Positions 16,247 through 24,583 of a stretch of 64,000 bases of DNA are shown in pieces. The DNA comes from a virus. Numbering within the stretch: position 1 is the first letter of the stretch; every line of letters begins with the position of its first letter. The translations under genes and the position numbers were made by a program. The stretch spans positions 1 to 64,000 of the IMG/VR virus record IMGVR_UViG_3300028925_005152; one strand, 5' to 3'. Under the pieces are notes generated by a model. It did no database searches, was not told where the DNA came from, and saw nothing but the letters and a program-made list of their open reading frames with translations.

Positions 16247-16567
16247 ATGACTAAAGAAGTAAAAAGTCACCATCCAGCAGATACAAATGGGGATGGTAAA
16301 GTTTCAGATGAAGAACATGCAATGTTCCTAGAGTTCAAGAGAAAAGAACTTGAGGATAATGATGCAATGAGAGATGCTCAAAGGCAAATGACATGGTTTG
16401 CTTTATTTGGATTGTTACTATATCCATTCGCAGTAGTACTTGCATCATTGATAGGATTAGATGAAGCACAAAAAACACTAGGTAGTATGGCTCCAACATA
16501 TTTTGTTGCTGTTGCTGGTATAGTTGCTGCGTTCTTTGGAACACAAGCATACGCTAAAAAGAAATAA
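16247..16567 (+). CDS. Small membrane protein with an EF-hand-like loop
   Basis: The protein has 106 residues from the ATG at 16247 (GAGG ribosome site nine bases upstream). Near residue 14 it has a canonical EF-hand loop, DTNGDGKVSDEE, with all the usual oxygen ligands. Two hydrophobic spans follow (about 50-72 and 82-102). The gene sits between the tail chaperone pair and the tape measure. A calcium-binding membrane protein here could act in tail or lysis function; this is only inference. Confidence 0.7.
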   Translation: MTKEVKSHHPADTNGDGKVSDEEHAMFLEFKRKELEDNDAMRDAQRQMTWFALFGLLLYPFAVVLASLIGLDEAQKTLGSMAPTYFVAVAGIVAAFFGTQAYAKKK

Positions 16568-16578
16568 GGTAAATCTCA

Positions 16579-18231
16579 ATGGCAGAAAAAAACATTCAAG
16601 ATTTAATTAATGTAATGACGAAGGAGAATAAAATTTCTGATGCTAAGCAAGCACTTGATTTCCAACTGCTAGTTGAAGAATTAAATGAATTGGAAAAACA
16701 AAGTGCTGAATTTAAACCAGTGTTTACTAAGGCCGCAAAGCTTGAAAAAGATGCACTAGACATTAAAATACAGGAATCAAAAATAAATCTGGAAAAACTT
16801 AATATCGCAAAAACAGCAAAAAGTGATGCTGTTACAGCTATAAATGACCAAAAACAAGTGCTTGAAGCCATGAAGGAAAGCATTGAAGCTCAAGGTGGTA
16901 TTGCTGAAGATAACAAAAAATATCAAGAGGCATCAAAAGATTTGCAGATACAAGAAATTGATGCTAGATTAAATTCAGGTGGACTTGCGAAAGGCAAAGA
17001 AGAAGAACTGAAAAAAGAACGTGACCAACTCAACAAAAATAACCTAACTTTACTTGAGAAAATATCAAGCGGTATTATGGGTTTGAAAGAGAACGCAAAA
17101 GAAAAACTTAAAGGTGCTGGTAAGGGTTTTATGGCATTAGTTAAAGGAACACTTTTTGCTGGAGCTTTGATTGCTTTTGGACTTTTCGTACAAAGCCCTA
17201 TGTTTAAAACTATTATTGATAATTTAGATAAAATATTAATTGGATTGGGTGTTGTGGTAGGTCTGTTTGCAATATTTAAAATTATAAAGTTTATAGTAGC
17301 TATTACAACAGCGCTTAAGGCCATAAAAGCGTTCTATATTGCTCAACAGATTGCTCTGACAAAGAAATACTTACCTGCTTTGAGTGGGATGGTATCAAGC
17401 ATGTTGGCTACTGGAAAAACCATGGCGCGTACAGCAGCACAATTTCTTATGATGAAGATTAAAGCTTTAGTAGCTTTTCTACCTGCTGTGACTGCGATGG
17501 CTGCATCCTTTGGAGCCATGATAATTCCACTTTTACCGATTATAGCAATTGCAGCTGGAATTGCTGTAGTTATCTTGGCTCTTAAATCTGCATTTACTGA
17601 TTTTCAAAAGACTCTGGAAGAAACTGGTAGTGTTGGTGAAGCACTTAAAGTCGGTATAGCTAAATTTATGGGATTTATTCTAGGATTTATACCTGATTTG
17701 GTTCTCAAACTAGTCGGTTTTGTTGCTGGTTTATTTGGATTTGATGACTTTAAAGCAAAAGTTGGAAAACTTGATCCTATTCAATTTATAGCTGATGGTA
17801 TAAAAAGTCTGTTTGATGCGATAGGAAACTTCTTCTCTGATATATTTAACTTTGACTACAAAAGTTTTCTGAAGGGAATTCCCGGCGTTGGAAGCTTAAT
17901 GAGTGTCTTTGGAATGGGCGATGATTCTAAAGATCAACCACTTGAAGGAAGGGCAGAAGGTGGCTCAGTTGGAACAGGACAACCATATGTAGTTGGTGAA
18001 AGAGGTCAAGAGTTATTTGTTCCTAACCAGCCAGGCCAGATAGTTAACGCACAAAGAACCGCAGAAATGATGAAAGGTGGTAGTGGTGGTAATGGTGGTG
18101 GTAGTACATCAATTGTTGTGGCTCCAAACAATGTCACTTCATCTACCAATACAACTAACAATTCATCTACTGTGTCTTATATTGGTAATCCAGACCCAAT
18201 CTTCCAAAGAGCATCATCTTACGCTATATAA
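16579..18231 (+). CDS. Tail tape-measure-like protein (gp29 position)
   Basis: The protein has 550 residues. The first 200 are long charged coiled-coil segments, then several hydrophobic helices (about 190-345), then a Gly-rich C-terminus. The element GGSVGTGQPYVVGERGQELF followed by VPNQPGQIV is the signature end of many tape measure proteins. The position directly after the chaperone pair supports this. It is short for a tape measure. A strong hairpin follows the gene. Confidence 0.75.
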   Translation: MAEKNIQDLINVMTKENKISDAKQALDFQLLVEELNELEKQSAEFKPVFTKAAKLEKDALDIKIQESKINLEKLNIAKTAKSDAVTAINDQKQVLEAMKESIEAQGGIAEDNKKYQEASKDLQIQEIDARLNSGGLAKGKEEELKKERDQLNKNNLTLLEKISSGIMGLKENAKEKLKGAGKGFMALVKGTLFAGALIAFGLFVQSPMFKTIIDNLDKILIGLGVVVGLFAIFKIIKFIVAITTALKAIKAFYIAQQIALTKKYLPALSGMVSSMLATGKTMARTAAQFLMMKIKALVAFLPAVTAMAASFGAMIIPLLPIIAIAAGIAVVILALKSAFTDFQKTLEETGSVGEALKVGIAKFMGFILGFIPDLVLKLVGFVAGLFGFDDFKAKVGKLDPIQFIADGIKSLFDAIGNFFSDIFNFDYKSFLKGIPGVGSLMSVFGMGDDSKDQPLEGRAEGGSVGTGQPYVVGERGQELFVPNQPGQIVNAQRTAEMMKGGSGGNGGGSTSIVVAPNNVTSSTNTTNNSSTVSYIGNPDPIFQRASSYAI

Positions 18232-18261
18232 AAAAAAGAGGTAGGATTTCTCCTACCTCTT
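18231..18261 (-). terminator. Rho-independent terminator between convergent genes
   Basis: A perfect 11-bp stem (18236-18246 with 18251-18261, loop TTTC) is followed on the minus strand by at least seven T. It should end the gp32 transcript and may also slow plus-strand transcription leaving the tape measure gene. Confidence 0.9.
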
Positions 18262-18280
18262 AATCTACTACACTTTACCT

Positions 18281-19168
18281 TTATCCAGCAAGTTTTTTAA
18301 AGTAATCCATAGTATCATCATCTGAGGAATCTACTGCACTCGGTGGAGTATTATCCACTGGCTTAGTACTTACCACAGAATCAGCTACAGGTTCGTCTGA
18401 CATCTTCTCAGCTACATTACCAACAGTAACAGAACCAGAAAGAACAGCATCAAGACGAGTCTTTAGTTCTTCATAAGACTTGAAGTTGGTTGGAGCAGTA
18501 TGTTCTGCAAGAGCATATTGTTGTCCCCATATACCTTCAATCTGAGCATCATTATCAAATAGTGCAGATGGTTTCTCAAACTCAGATGAGTCATAGTTCC
18601 AGAACCCAGCAACCTTACGAATCTTCAGTTTAAAGTTAGCACCTTCCCAAAAATCAAATGGGTTTACTGGTGTTTCATCTTCAAACTCTGGTTGCATTGA
18701 AGCCATAATCTTATCAAAGATTTTCTTACCGTAACGGAACAAGAAGACTTTACCTTCATTCTCTGGGTGTTTGCTGTCAGAAACAACATATATGTTAGAG
18801 AAGTATTGCAACTTTCTTTTCTGTTTACGGGCGATTTCTTTGTCAGATTCAATACCTGTATTCCAATACTGAGAGTTCATTTCAGAAACAGGGTCTTTCT
18901 GTCCAACAGTGGTTAAAGAGTTTTCAATATACCATTGACCTGTAGGGCCTTGAAATGCGTGATTCCAAACCTTTGCCCAAGGCATATCTTCACCTTCAAC
19001 TGCTGGTAAGAAACGAATTACTGCATAACCATTACCAGACTTATCTAGTTCAGGTTTCCACAGTCTGTCATCCTTGTAGGACTTCTTTTCTTGAGGTGCG
19101 TTTTGCTTTTGTACTTCGCCAAGTAACTTATCTAGAGAATTACTTCTCTTTAGTGCGTCTAGTGACAT
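18281..19168 (-). CDS. 32: Single-stranded DNA-binding protein gp32
   Basis: The protein has 295 residues; T4 gp32 has 301. The N-terminal helix with SLDKLLGEVQK, the core WKPELDKSGNGYAVIRFLP and the element VFLFRYGKKIFDKI match gp32 of T4-like phages. The C-terminal tail is acidic, as expected for partner binding. There is no cysteine in the protein, so the zinc site of T4 gp32 is absent. It coats single-stranded DNA in replication and recombination. An AGGAG ribosome site precedes the ATG and a strong terminator follows. Confidence 0.93.
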   Translation of the reverse strand: MSLDALKRSNSLDKLLGEVQKQNAPQEKKSYKDDRLWKPELDKSGNGYAVIRFLPAVEGEDMPWAKVWNHAFQGPTGQWYIENSLTTVGQKDPVSEMNSQYWNTGIESDKEIARKQKRKLQYFSNIYVVSDSKHPENEGKVFLFRYGKKIFDKIMASMQPEFEDETPVNPFDFWEGANFKLKIRKVAGFWNYDSSEFEKPSALFDNDAQIEGIWGQQYALAEHTAPTNFKSYEELKTRLDAVLSGSVTVGNVAEKMSDEPVADSVVSTKPVDNTPPSAVDSSDDDTMDYFKKLAG

Positions 19169-19183
19169 TTAAGTCTCCTTATG

Positions 19184-19963
19184 TTAACGTATGTTTTTGT
19201 ATAAATCATCGTATGTTAAATCTGTTCCTACTTTATAAAATTTTACATTAGGAAAATCCCTTTGCACCATTCTAAATTGGTAGTCCCAGTTAATCGTGTT
19301 AAATCCACGACTTCCTTCAGGTAGATAATTCTTACTACCCTTGTATATGTTATTTAGTGGCTTTGAATAATGACTTCCATCAAAACCTAACATATACACT
19401 TCCTCTGCACCACTCTTGCAAGCAAGATATAGTGCAGTATTCCCAGCAGACCATCCTCTAGGATAGCCTATCTCATTTACTTGGTCTTTTTTATCAACCC
19501 AAGTAATGTATAATCCAATATCCTTTTCCATCTTCTGTCTTAAATCCTGTTCAACTAAATTTGAATTTTGTGACATTGCTTGAAGAATATTGCTTTCAAC
19601 TAGTTCTCTTGTTTTACCTTGAATTACGCAATCTGTTTTAAAGTGTTTTTCAGTTTCAAAGATTTCACCATCAGTATCAGCCCAACCCATTTTCATTAGA
19701 TTTGCATCAAAGTCTGGTAGAATACTCCAATCAGTAAACCAAGATTTATTTTTAAGAGCATACCCTGAGTGGTATATCTCTTGTTGCATATTATAGTCTA
19801 CTGCAACCAGATTGTCAACAGTAAAATGACGATAAATTGCATTACACCCCCAACTAGTAAATCCATCACCTGTAATTGGTTCTCTGGGGCGAGACTCTCC
19901 GTTTCCGTAAACTAGATGTCTATTCACCGTTGTTCCCATTATATCAATGGGTTCTACGTTCAT
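19184..19963 (-). CDS. Conserved phage protein, possibly Rossmann-type/DUF115-like
   Basis: The protein has 259 residues from the ATG at 19963, which has a GGAG site; the frame is open further upstream but overlaps the neighbouring gene. The opening contains VYGNGESRPREPI, and a second patterned block is YPRGWSAGNTALYLACKSG followed by EEVYMLGFD. This resembles the nucleotide-binding half of DUF115/MAF-type glycosyltransferases. Homologues occur in marine T4-like phages without a known role. Confidence 0.55.
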   Translation of the reverse strand: MNVEPIDIMGTTVNRHLVYGNGESRPREPITGDGFTSWGCNAIYRHFTVDNLVAVDYNMQQEIYHSGYALKNKSWFTDWSILPDFDANLMKMGWADTDGEIFETEKHFKTDCVIQGKTRELVESNILQAMSQNSNLVEQDLRQKMEKDIGLYITWVDKKDQVNEIGYPRGWSAGNTALYLACKSGAEEVYMLGFDGSHYSKPLNNIYKGSKNYLPEGSRGFNTINWDYQFRMVQRDFPNVKFYKVGTDLTYDDLYKNIR

Positions 19964-20192
19964 TTCGTTTTTCTCCACCAAAGGCTTTGCGAGTAGGACG
20001 ATAACCCTTTGGCCATTCTGGAATACGACTTGCAAGTTTTTTGCATCGTTCTGTTAGCTGTACATTTTCCCTTTGCAGTTCAGCACATTCATATTCTAAT
20101 TGTTTTATTCTATCTTTTGTCTTTGTGTCAGGTTTTTTGATTTGCATACCTTCTAAGACCCCAAAAGCATTTTTAACTTCACCAATGTCCAT
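19944..20192 (-). CDS. Small coiled-coil protein, unknown function
   Basis: The protein has 82 residues from the ATG at 20192, eight bases after a GGAG site; an ATG at 20198 is too close to it. A charged heptad region (KDRIKQLEYECAELQREN) fills the middle and the C-terminus is very basic. It follows gp33 and overlaps the next gene by 20 bases. Confidence 0.6.
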   Translation of the reverse strand: MDIGEVKNAFGVLEGMQIKKPDTKTKDRIKQLEYECAELQRENVQLTERCKKLASRIPEWPKGYRPTRKAFGGEKRNERRTH

Positions 20193-20203
20193 TACCATAT
20201 CTC

Positions 20204-20428
20204 CTATATCGGTAGTTGTGCTGATTTTTCGACCAAGAAATTTAAATCTCTTGCATTTGCCTCAATTTTCTCTTTGAGGCCCTTAGTGATTAGTCTACCC
20301 ACAGTTTCGGGTTCTATCTCGTTTTTCTGACAATACCAAACTACGGCATCCATATGAGTTATCCTTTTTTCTAAGGCAACCTTTTCAATTTCTAGTGAAA
20401 ATGATTTAGGTGTTTGCATTTGTAGCAT
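20204..20428 (-). CDS. 33: Late transcription co-activator gp33
   Basis: The protein has 74 residues, shorter than T4 gp33 (112). The sequence HMDAVVWYCQKNEIEPE with the following ISKxLKEK-type helix (ITKGLKEKIEANA) and a closing LNFL element is the core of gp33 proteins, which bridge RNA polymerase and the sliding clamp at late promoters. Its presence fits the TATAAATA late promoters in this window. It has its own early-type promoter at 20452-20480 and an AGGA ribosome site. Confidence 0.8.
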   Translation of the reverse strand: MLQMQTPKSFSLEIEKVALEKRITHMDAVVWYCQKNEIEPETVGRLITKGLKEKIEANARDLNFLVEKSAQLPI

Positions 20429-20451
20429 AAGCTATCCTTTTATTACTATTA

Positions 20452-20480
20452 ATAATAACACAAAAGTCCCTCTGTGTCAA
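20452..20480 (-). promoter_or_regulatory. Sigma70-type promoter for gp33
   Basis: Minus strand: TTGACA (20475-20480), 17 bp, TATTAT (20452-20457). There is one mismatch, and the leader to gp33 is about 18 bases. It means the late co-activator is itself read from an early-type promoter. Confidence 0.75.
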
Positions 20481-20689
20481 TGGGTTTTCTCTTTATGCTT
20501 TTCGCATTTTGCATATGATGGACAACAATACCAACATGAACTTTTTGCTATCCAAAATAAAACTTGTAAATATACTATAATCCAATATTCTTCAAGTCCA
20601 TTTTTATTTTCTATAATCTCTCCGTATGTGCTTAGCATAATCATCATAAGAAAGAAGCTGGTAAAGGGAATTAATAATAAAGAAATCAT
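20477..20689 (-). CDS. Small Cys-rich membrane protein
   Basis: The protein has 70 residues. Two hydrophobic stretches (about 1-22 and 33-50) are followed by a Cys-rich, basic tail, CWYCCPSYAKCEKH, that could bind metal. A GGAG ribosome site lies six bases before the ATG. Its 3' end overlaps the gp33 promoter. No homologue recognised. Confidence 0.55.
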   Translation of the reverse strand: MISLLLIPFTSFFLMMIMLSTYGEIIENKNGLEEYWIIVYLQVLFWIAKSSCWYCCPSYAKCEKHKEKTH

Positions 20690-20724
20690 TTATTCTCCGT
20701 AATATATTATAGTTATTGATAGTC

Positions 20725-21411
20725 TTAGACCGCAACTTTATCAATGACTTTTTTGTTTTGTGATTCCCATTCAGCAATAGTTTCAACCAAACGAGGTAGA
20801 TATTCTTTTTTATCTTTTACAAACTCTTGGACTTCGCCATCTTGTGTAACAACAAGAATACAAATCTGGTTGATTTCAATTCCTGTGCGTTCTTCAAACA
20901 TCTCTGCATACGCAGCCGTTTGGATATAATAAGATTCATTATATTCATCTTTGCGTGGATTAGTAGATGTCTTAAAATCAATAATAGACAATACACCATC
21001 AAACTCGGCAATACAATCAACTCTACCAGCAACTCTGTATTTGTCACTGTAAAGTCCTGCCTCTTGAGATAGAATATAGTCTACACGATTTAATACATTA
21101 TCACGCAGTTGTGTAAAAAGTGCGTGAGGTAAAAAGTTCTTGGTATGCTTTTGCATATCCTCGTTATTCAAATAATCTTCACACATATGGTGAACCGCAG
21201 TACCACGAGCTGCAGCCGTGCGTGAAATGTAGTTTGCTACATCATCACCAACACGCTTGCGCCATGCGTTCAGACCTTGTTTATTGCGTACTGAGAGGAC
21301 AGTAGTAATTGATGGGTACTTATTACCCTCTGGTGTTTCATATAAACGAATACCATCTTTGTTAGTTGCATTTATTTCAGCCAGATATACTGGTTTATGT
21401 GTATGTTTCAT
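20725..21411 (-). CDS. PD-(D/E)XK exonuclease (RecB/Cas4-like)
   Basis: The protein has 228 residues. RGTAVHHMCEDYL near 90-102, GRVDCIAEFDGVLSIIDFKT (the D-(x)n-D-x-K core), and the following Q-x-x-x-Y element (YYIQTAAYAEMF) are the pattern of RecB-family PD-(D/E)XK nucleases. Such single-domain nucleases in phages may recombine or degrade DNA. A consensus promoter lies 24 bases before the likely transcript start. Confidence 0.85.
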   Translation of the reverse strand: MKHTHKPVYLAEINATNKDGIRLYETPEGNKYPSITTVLSVRNKQGLNAWRKRVGDDVANYISRTAAARGTAVHHMCEDYLNNEDMQKHTKNFLPHALFTQLRDNVLNRVDYILSQEAGLYSDKYRVAGRVDCIAEFDGVLSIIDFKTSTNPRKDEYNESYYIQTAAYAEMFEERTGIEINQICILVVTQDGEVQEFVKDKKEYLPRLVETIAEWESQNKKVIDKVAV

Positions 21412-21441
21412 TTAGATTTCCTACCATAATATTAAGTTATT

Positions 21442-21470
21442 ATTATAACACAACTGTATGCTATTGTCAA
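21442..21470 (-). promoter_or_regulatory. Consensus sigma70 promoter for the PD-(D/E)XK nuclease
   Basis: Minus strand: TTGACA (21465-21470), 17 bp, TATAAT (21442-21447), both perfect. Confidence 0.9.
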
Positions 21471-21481
21471 GTAACAACACC

Positions 21482-22042
21482 TCATTTTAGATTATATAAA
21501 TCATTTAGTACATGTTGTATAGGGTCAATTTCATTCAACATTTCCAGAGCAGCTGATGTTGTTTCTTCTACTCTGCGAGTCCAACCCCGACCAAAAGTTT
21601 CAAAGGTATTTAACCTTTCATAATACTTTTGTCTTCTGGATTGATATTCTGTAATCGTTTCTTTCAGACCAACACGTTCTACATAAGAATTGACTATGCG
21701 TATAGTATTAGGCCCGATTGCACCATCAGAGGTTGCACCCACAAGTGTTTGTAGATACTTCGCAGCCCGACTAGTTCCAGCATTAACACCAAAATCAAAC
21801 ACACACAAATCAAGACCATTTGGTAAGTTATCACCTTTGACCCTTCCCCAATAATTCTTTCGATAGATAGGAGCAACATCTTCAACCGTTAGGTCTTTCA
21901 TTTCTTTTTTACCACCCCAAGCATCATATACTCTTTTAGTAACACCAAGATTAGTTTGCCCGCCGGGATCCTTTGGGTGATTTACATATCCACCTTCGTG
22001 GTGCAGAATCATGTCCAGACATTGTTGATAGTTTTTAATCAT
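21482..22042 (-). CDS. Endolysin, glycosyl hydrolase 108 family (N-acetylmuramidase)
   Basis: The protein has 186 residues. The N-terminal motif HHEGGYVNHPKDPGGQTNLG is typical of GH108, with E16 the expected catalytic acid. A C-terminal peptidoglycan-binding-like part follows (DFGVNAGTSRAAKYLQ, then DGAIGPNT). It should cleave host murein at lysis. No signal peptide is visible, so a holin is expected. Its ATG overlaps the phoH stop by four bases. Confidence 0.9.
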   Translation of the reverse strand: MIKNYQQCLDMILHHEGGYVNHPKDPGGQTNLGVTKRVYDAWGGKKEMKDLTVEDVAPIYRKNYWGRVKGDNLPNGLDLCVFDFGVNAGTSRAAKYLQTLVGATSDGAIGPNTIRIVNSYVERVGLKETITEYQSRRQKYYERLNTFETFGRGWTRRVEETTSAALEMLNEIDPIQHVLNDLYNLK

Positions 22043-22743
22043 ACTATTCCTAGCCCTAGTTTTGTTTTTTGGATAAGGTAGTTACGCACAAATCCTGAAC
22101 GAACAATATCTCCGATATTAAATTCTGTACAATTGAACTCATTCATATTTTGCAATATTTGTAAAAAGTCCATTAGTCCATTTTTCTCATTGTTTTTAGT
22201 TAAGTCAGATTGTGCAAAATCTCCACAGAAGAAAATCTTAGAATTTTGACCTACCCTAGTAATGATGGTATCGAGTTCATGAAAGTTTAGATTCTGACAT
22301 TCATCAACAATGATAATACTATTGTCGAAAGTCAAACCTCTAAGAAAGGATGTTGATAGGAAGAAAAAACTTCCTTGTGCTTTCAAACGATCATACAGCA
22401 TACTAAATGCTTGTTCGTTTGGTTGTTCAAACATGAATTGCATCATGTTAGAGTATGGTACTTGATAAAGTGCAGCCTTGTCTTCCTCATCGCCCGGCAA
22501 GAATCCAATCTCTCTTGTAGGTATAAGTGATCGTACTACAATAACTCTATCGTATGGAGTTTCAGGATTCAATACTTGTTGCAATGCGAGGTATAGAGAA
22601 ACGAAAGTCTTTCCTGTACCAGCACAACCGAATAGAAATTGATTCTTATCGTCTTTCCAAGAGTCAAATACTGATTGTTGACTGTCTGTAACAGGAGTAA
22701 TTTTAGTTAGTTGACTGAATGTGATATCTTTTTTATTTGCCAT
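22039..22743 (-). CDS. phoH: PhoH-like P-loop ATPase
   Basis: The protein has 234 residues from the ATG at 22743, which has an AAGGA ribosome site. Walker A is GCAGTGKT at 39-46, Walker B is IIIVDECQN, and the switch FCGDFAQSDL follows, all typical of the PhoH core. PhoH is very common in marine phages; its role is not settled, though RNA-related functions have been proposed. It is followed by the endolysin with a four-base overlap. A large inverted repeat lies 21 bases upstream of the ATG. Confidence 0.93.
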   Translation of the reverse strand: MANKKDITFSQLTKITPVTDSQQSVFDSWKDDKNQFLFGCAGTGKTFVSLYLALQQVLNPETPYDRVIVVRSLIPTREIGFLPGDEEDKAALYQVPYSNMMQFMFEQPNEQAFSMLYDRLKAQGSFFFLSTSFLRGLTFDNSIIIVDECQNLNFHELDTIITRVGQNSKIFFCGDFAQSDLTKNNEKNGLMDFLQILQNMNEFNCTEFNIGDIVRSGFVRNYLIQKTKLGLGIV

Positions 22744-22763
22744 TACCAATCCTTTAAGAGAGT

Positions 22764-22804
22764 GCAACACACTGTGTCAATGCGTAGAAGACACAGTGTG
22801 TTGC
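22764..22804. repeat. Perfect 15-bp inverted repeat upstream of phoH
   Basis: GCAACACACTGTGTC (22764-22778) is the exact reverse complement of 22790-22804; the loop is 11 bases. There is no T-tract on either side, so it is not a standard terminator. It lies in the leader of phoH. Confidence 0.85.
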
Positions 22805-22862
22805 TTAGGTGTATGAAAACTGAAAACATAAGCTTATATTGAATCCATACAATACTATTTAG

Positions 22863-23228
22863 TTATTTTACTAACTGACCTTGACGATATTCTCGTGCAA
22901 TTGCAGTTAAATCGTGAGATTTTCCTATACTTTTTATCTTATGTTTATTAAGAACACCCATTGTATTAATTTCTTTGTGTGCTCTATTTGAACCAAATTT
23001 GTCTGCTAATGGAGAGTTTGGGTGTGCCTCTGCAATCCTAGACATATTTTCTTTAAATCCGTCATCTGTTCTATAACTTCTACCTTCAACACCACTAATA
23101 AGAGCAGGAGCAGTTACAACTGATTTAAATGCAGGGTGTTCTTCCAGAAAAGTTTCTAGTTCATCCCAAGAACACATAGTATCCATTTCTTCATTAGTTT
23201 CAGTGTTCATTATTGTATATGTTGGCAT
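22863..23228 (-). CDS. Conserved phage protein (FmdB-like opening, no zinc cysteines)
   Basis: The protein has 121 residues. The opening MPTYTIMNTETNEEMDT followed by an acidic helix (ELETFLEEHPAF) resembles the phage family whose members often start with an FmdB-type zinc ribbon. Here only one cysteine is present, so metal binding is unlikely. Function unknown. It shares one base with the following gene. Confidence 0.65.
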   Translation of the reverse strand: MPTYTIMNTETNEEMDTMCSWDELETFLEEHPAFKSVVTAPALISGVEGRSYRTDDGFKENMSRIAEAHPNSPLADKFGSNRAHKEINTMGVLNKHKIKSIGKSHDLTAIAREYRQGQLVK

Positions 23229-23452
23229 TATTTTTTTTCTTCCTTAATTAATCGGAGTTCTTCACTTAACATCTTAATTCTTTCAAGTGCTGCATAGTAA
23301 GATTTTGTTAGAGCTCTCATGTCCATTTCCATAATACTTAAAGAAGAATCATTGTAATATTTAGAATGATTTTCTTTTTCCTTTTTATCTTTAGCATCTT
23401 CTTCAGCACTTGTTCCTAAGATTTGCCTTCTGAGTAGTCGATCATATATCAT
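23228..23452 (-). CDS. Small charged helical protein
   Basis: The protein has 74 residues from the ATG at 23452, which overlaps the upstream TGA as ATGA. The C-terminal half (RIKMLSEELRLIKEEKK) is an amphipathic coiled-coil helix. Function unknown. Confidence 0.6.
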   Translation of the reverse strand: MIYDRLLRRQILGTSAEEDAKDKKEKENHSKYYNDSSLSIMEMDMRALTKSYYAALERIKMLSEELRLIKEEKK

Positions 23453-23991
23453 GTTGTCGTCCTGTACCATTCTGGTTTCTCCCTACCCTTCCAAGTTGCA
23501 AACCCACTTTTCTCTGTTATATAGTACTTTCTATAAGCAAGGATTGGATTACCCACCACCTTGCATGTTTCAGGCATACATTGAGGCATTGGTGTTCCTT
23601 TCTTAAAAGGAATATTCAATGGTGGGTCTTTAAGCAACATTGATGGTTTGGTTGAACCATGAACTTTACCATAACGATTTGTATACTCTGCAAGTGTTGC
23701 CCTGTAGAGTTTGTACATTTGCAAATAGTTTTCGACAGACTCGCGAACCCATATTGCAGATGGGTGGTTAATGTGAGAAGCTTTGTATAATACATCTTCT
23801 CGTTCATCAGACAATCGCCATCTTTTAATGTTTCTATTATTCTTAGTTTTGCCTAGATACAACTCTCCGTCAAGCACTCTGTGTGCAGTTGACATCAGTT
23901 GTGCGTATTCTATAGGCATTTTGACTACATGTTTATCTATGTGATACTCTGCACATATTACAGGGTCTTTGTGTAAGTAAAATATATTCAT
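23449..23991 (-). CDS. Conserved large-phage protein, unknown function
   Basis: The protein has 180 residues. The opening MNIFYLHKDPVICAEYHIDK, then HVVKMPIEYAQLMSTAHR, is a pattern I have seen in many large phages. The histidines and cysteine spaced through it suggest a metal or enzyme site, but I know of no assigned activity. A perfect promoter ends seven bases before the ATG, so the message is probably leaderless. Confidence 0.7.
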   Translation of the reverse strand: MNIFYLHKDPVICAEYHIDKHVVKMPIEYAQLMSTAHRVLDGELYLGKTKNNRNIKRWRLSDEREDVLYKASHINHPSAIWVRESVENYLQMYKLYRATLAEYTNRYGKVHGSTKPSMLLKDPPLNIPFKKGTPMPQCMPETCKVVGNPILAYRKYYITEKSGFATWKGREKPEWYRTTT

Positions 23992-23998
23992 AGGTGTA

Positions 23999-24027
23999 AT
24001 TATAACAAATTATTGTTGTTTTGTCAA
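23999..24027 (-). promoter_or_regulatory. Consensus sigma70 promoter, leaderless transcript
   Basis: Minus strand: TTGACA (24022-24027), 17 bp, TATAAT (23999-24004), both perfect, followed by TACACCT and the ATG at 23991. Confidence 0.88.
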
Positions 24028-24043
24028 GAGAAAATCTTTTATT

Positions 24044-24583
24044 TCACCTTTCCCAACGATAAAATATGTGATCTCCAATCTCTATAGTTTTTGTTTTAGT
24101 CTTGGCCCAAGAAGGACTGACATAATCTGCGTGGTAATGTGTAGCACCATCAGTTATATCTAACAAGACTACATTAGAAATTAATGCTATAGTTGCAAGC
24201 TCTGTAATATCTTTATATTGTTTTATACTTCTTTTATTAATAGTGTCAGACTTACCATCACAATACCAACTAAACTGGCAACGATTACGAACAGGTATCA
24301 ATTCGCCAGTGCCTTTCCAACTAGGTCTGTGTTCGCCTTGTTTAACAACTTCACATACTGTATTAGGAAATCGTGAATCTTTTACTCTATTCAAAGTAAC
24401 AGCAATAACAGCATACCAACCGCCAGTGCTTTGATTTCGTGCCTCATGATATACATTGTCAGCAAGACAAGTTATTTCTTCTTGTGGTATATCAAAGTTT
24501 ATTGTTTCATTATTTGTAAACATCTGTTCTGGAGCAGCAACAGAAAGACTTATCAAAACTACAAATTCAGTCAAGTTAATCAT
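24044..24583 (-). CDS. Cell-wall hydrolase, SleB family
   Basis: The protein has 179 residues from the ATG at 24583, which overlaps the upstream stop as ATGA. A hydrophobic N-terminus (residues 1-17) looks like a signal or anchor sequence. The SleB/hydrolase_2 pattern is complete: CLADNVYHEARNQ with E47 the likely catalytic acid, then AVIAVTLNRV, CQFSWYCDG and GATHYHADYVSPSW. It should cut the glycan strands of peptidoglycan. The window therefore has two lytic enzymes, this exported-looking one and the GH108 endolysin. Confidence 0.85.
   Translation of the reverse strand: MINLTEFVVLISLSVAAPEQMFTNNETINFDIPQEEITCLADNVYHEARNQSTGGWYAVIAVTLNRVKDSRFPNTVCEVVKQGEHRPSWKGTGELIPVRNRCQFSWYCDGKSDTINKRSIKQYKDITELATIALISNVVLLDITDGATHYHADYVSPSWAKTKTKTIEIGDHIFYRWER

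Noticed and set aside
22863-23228. Zinc-ribbon regulator (FmdB) for this gene.
   Set aside because: Only one cysteine is present in the protein, so the zinc ribbon of that family is missing.
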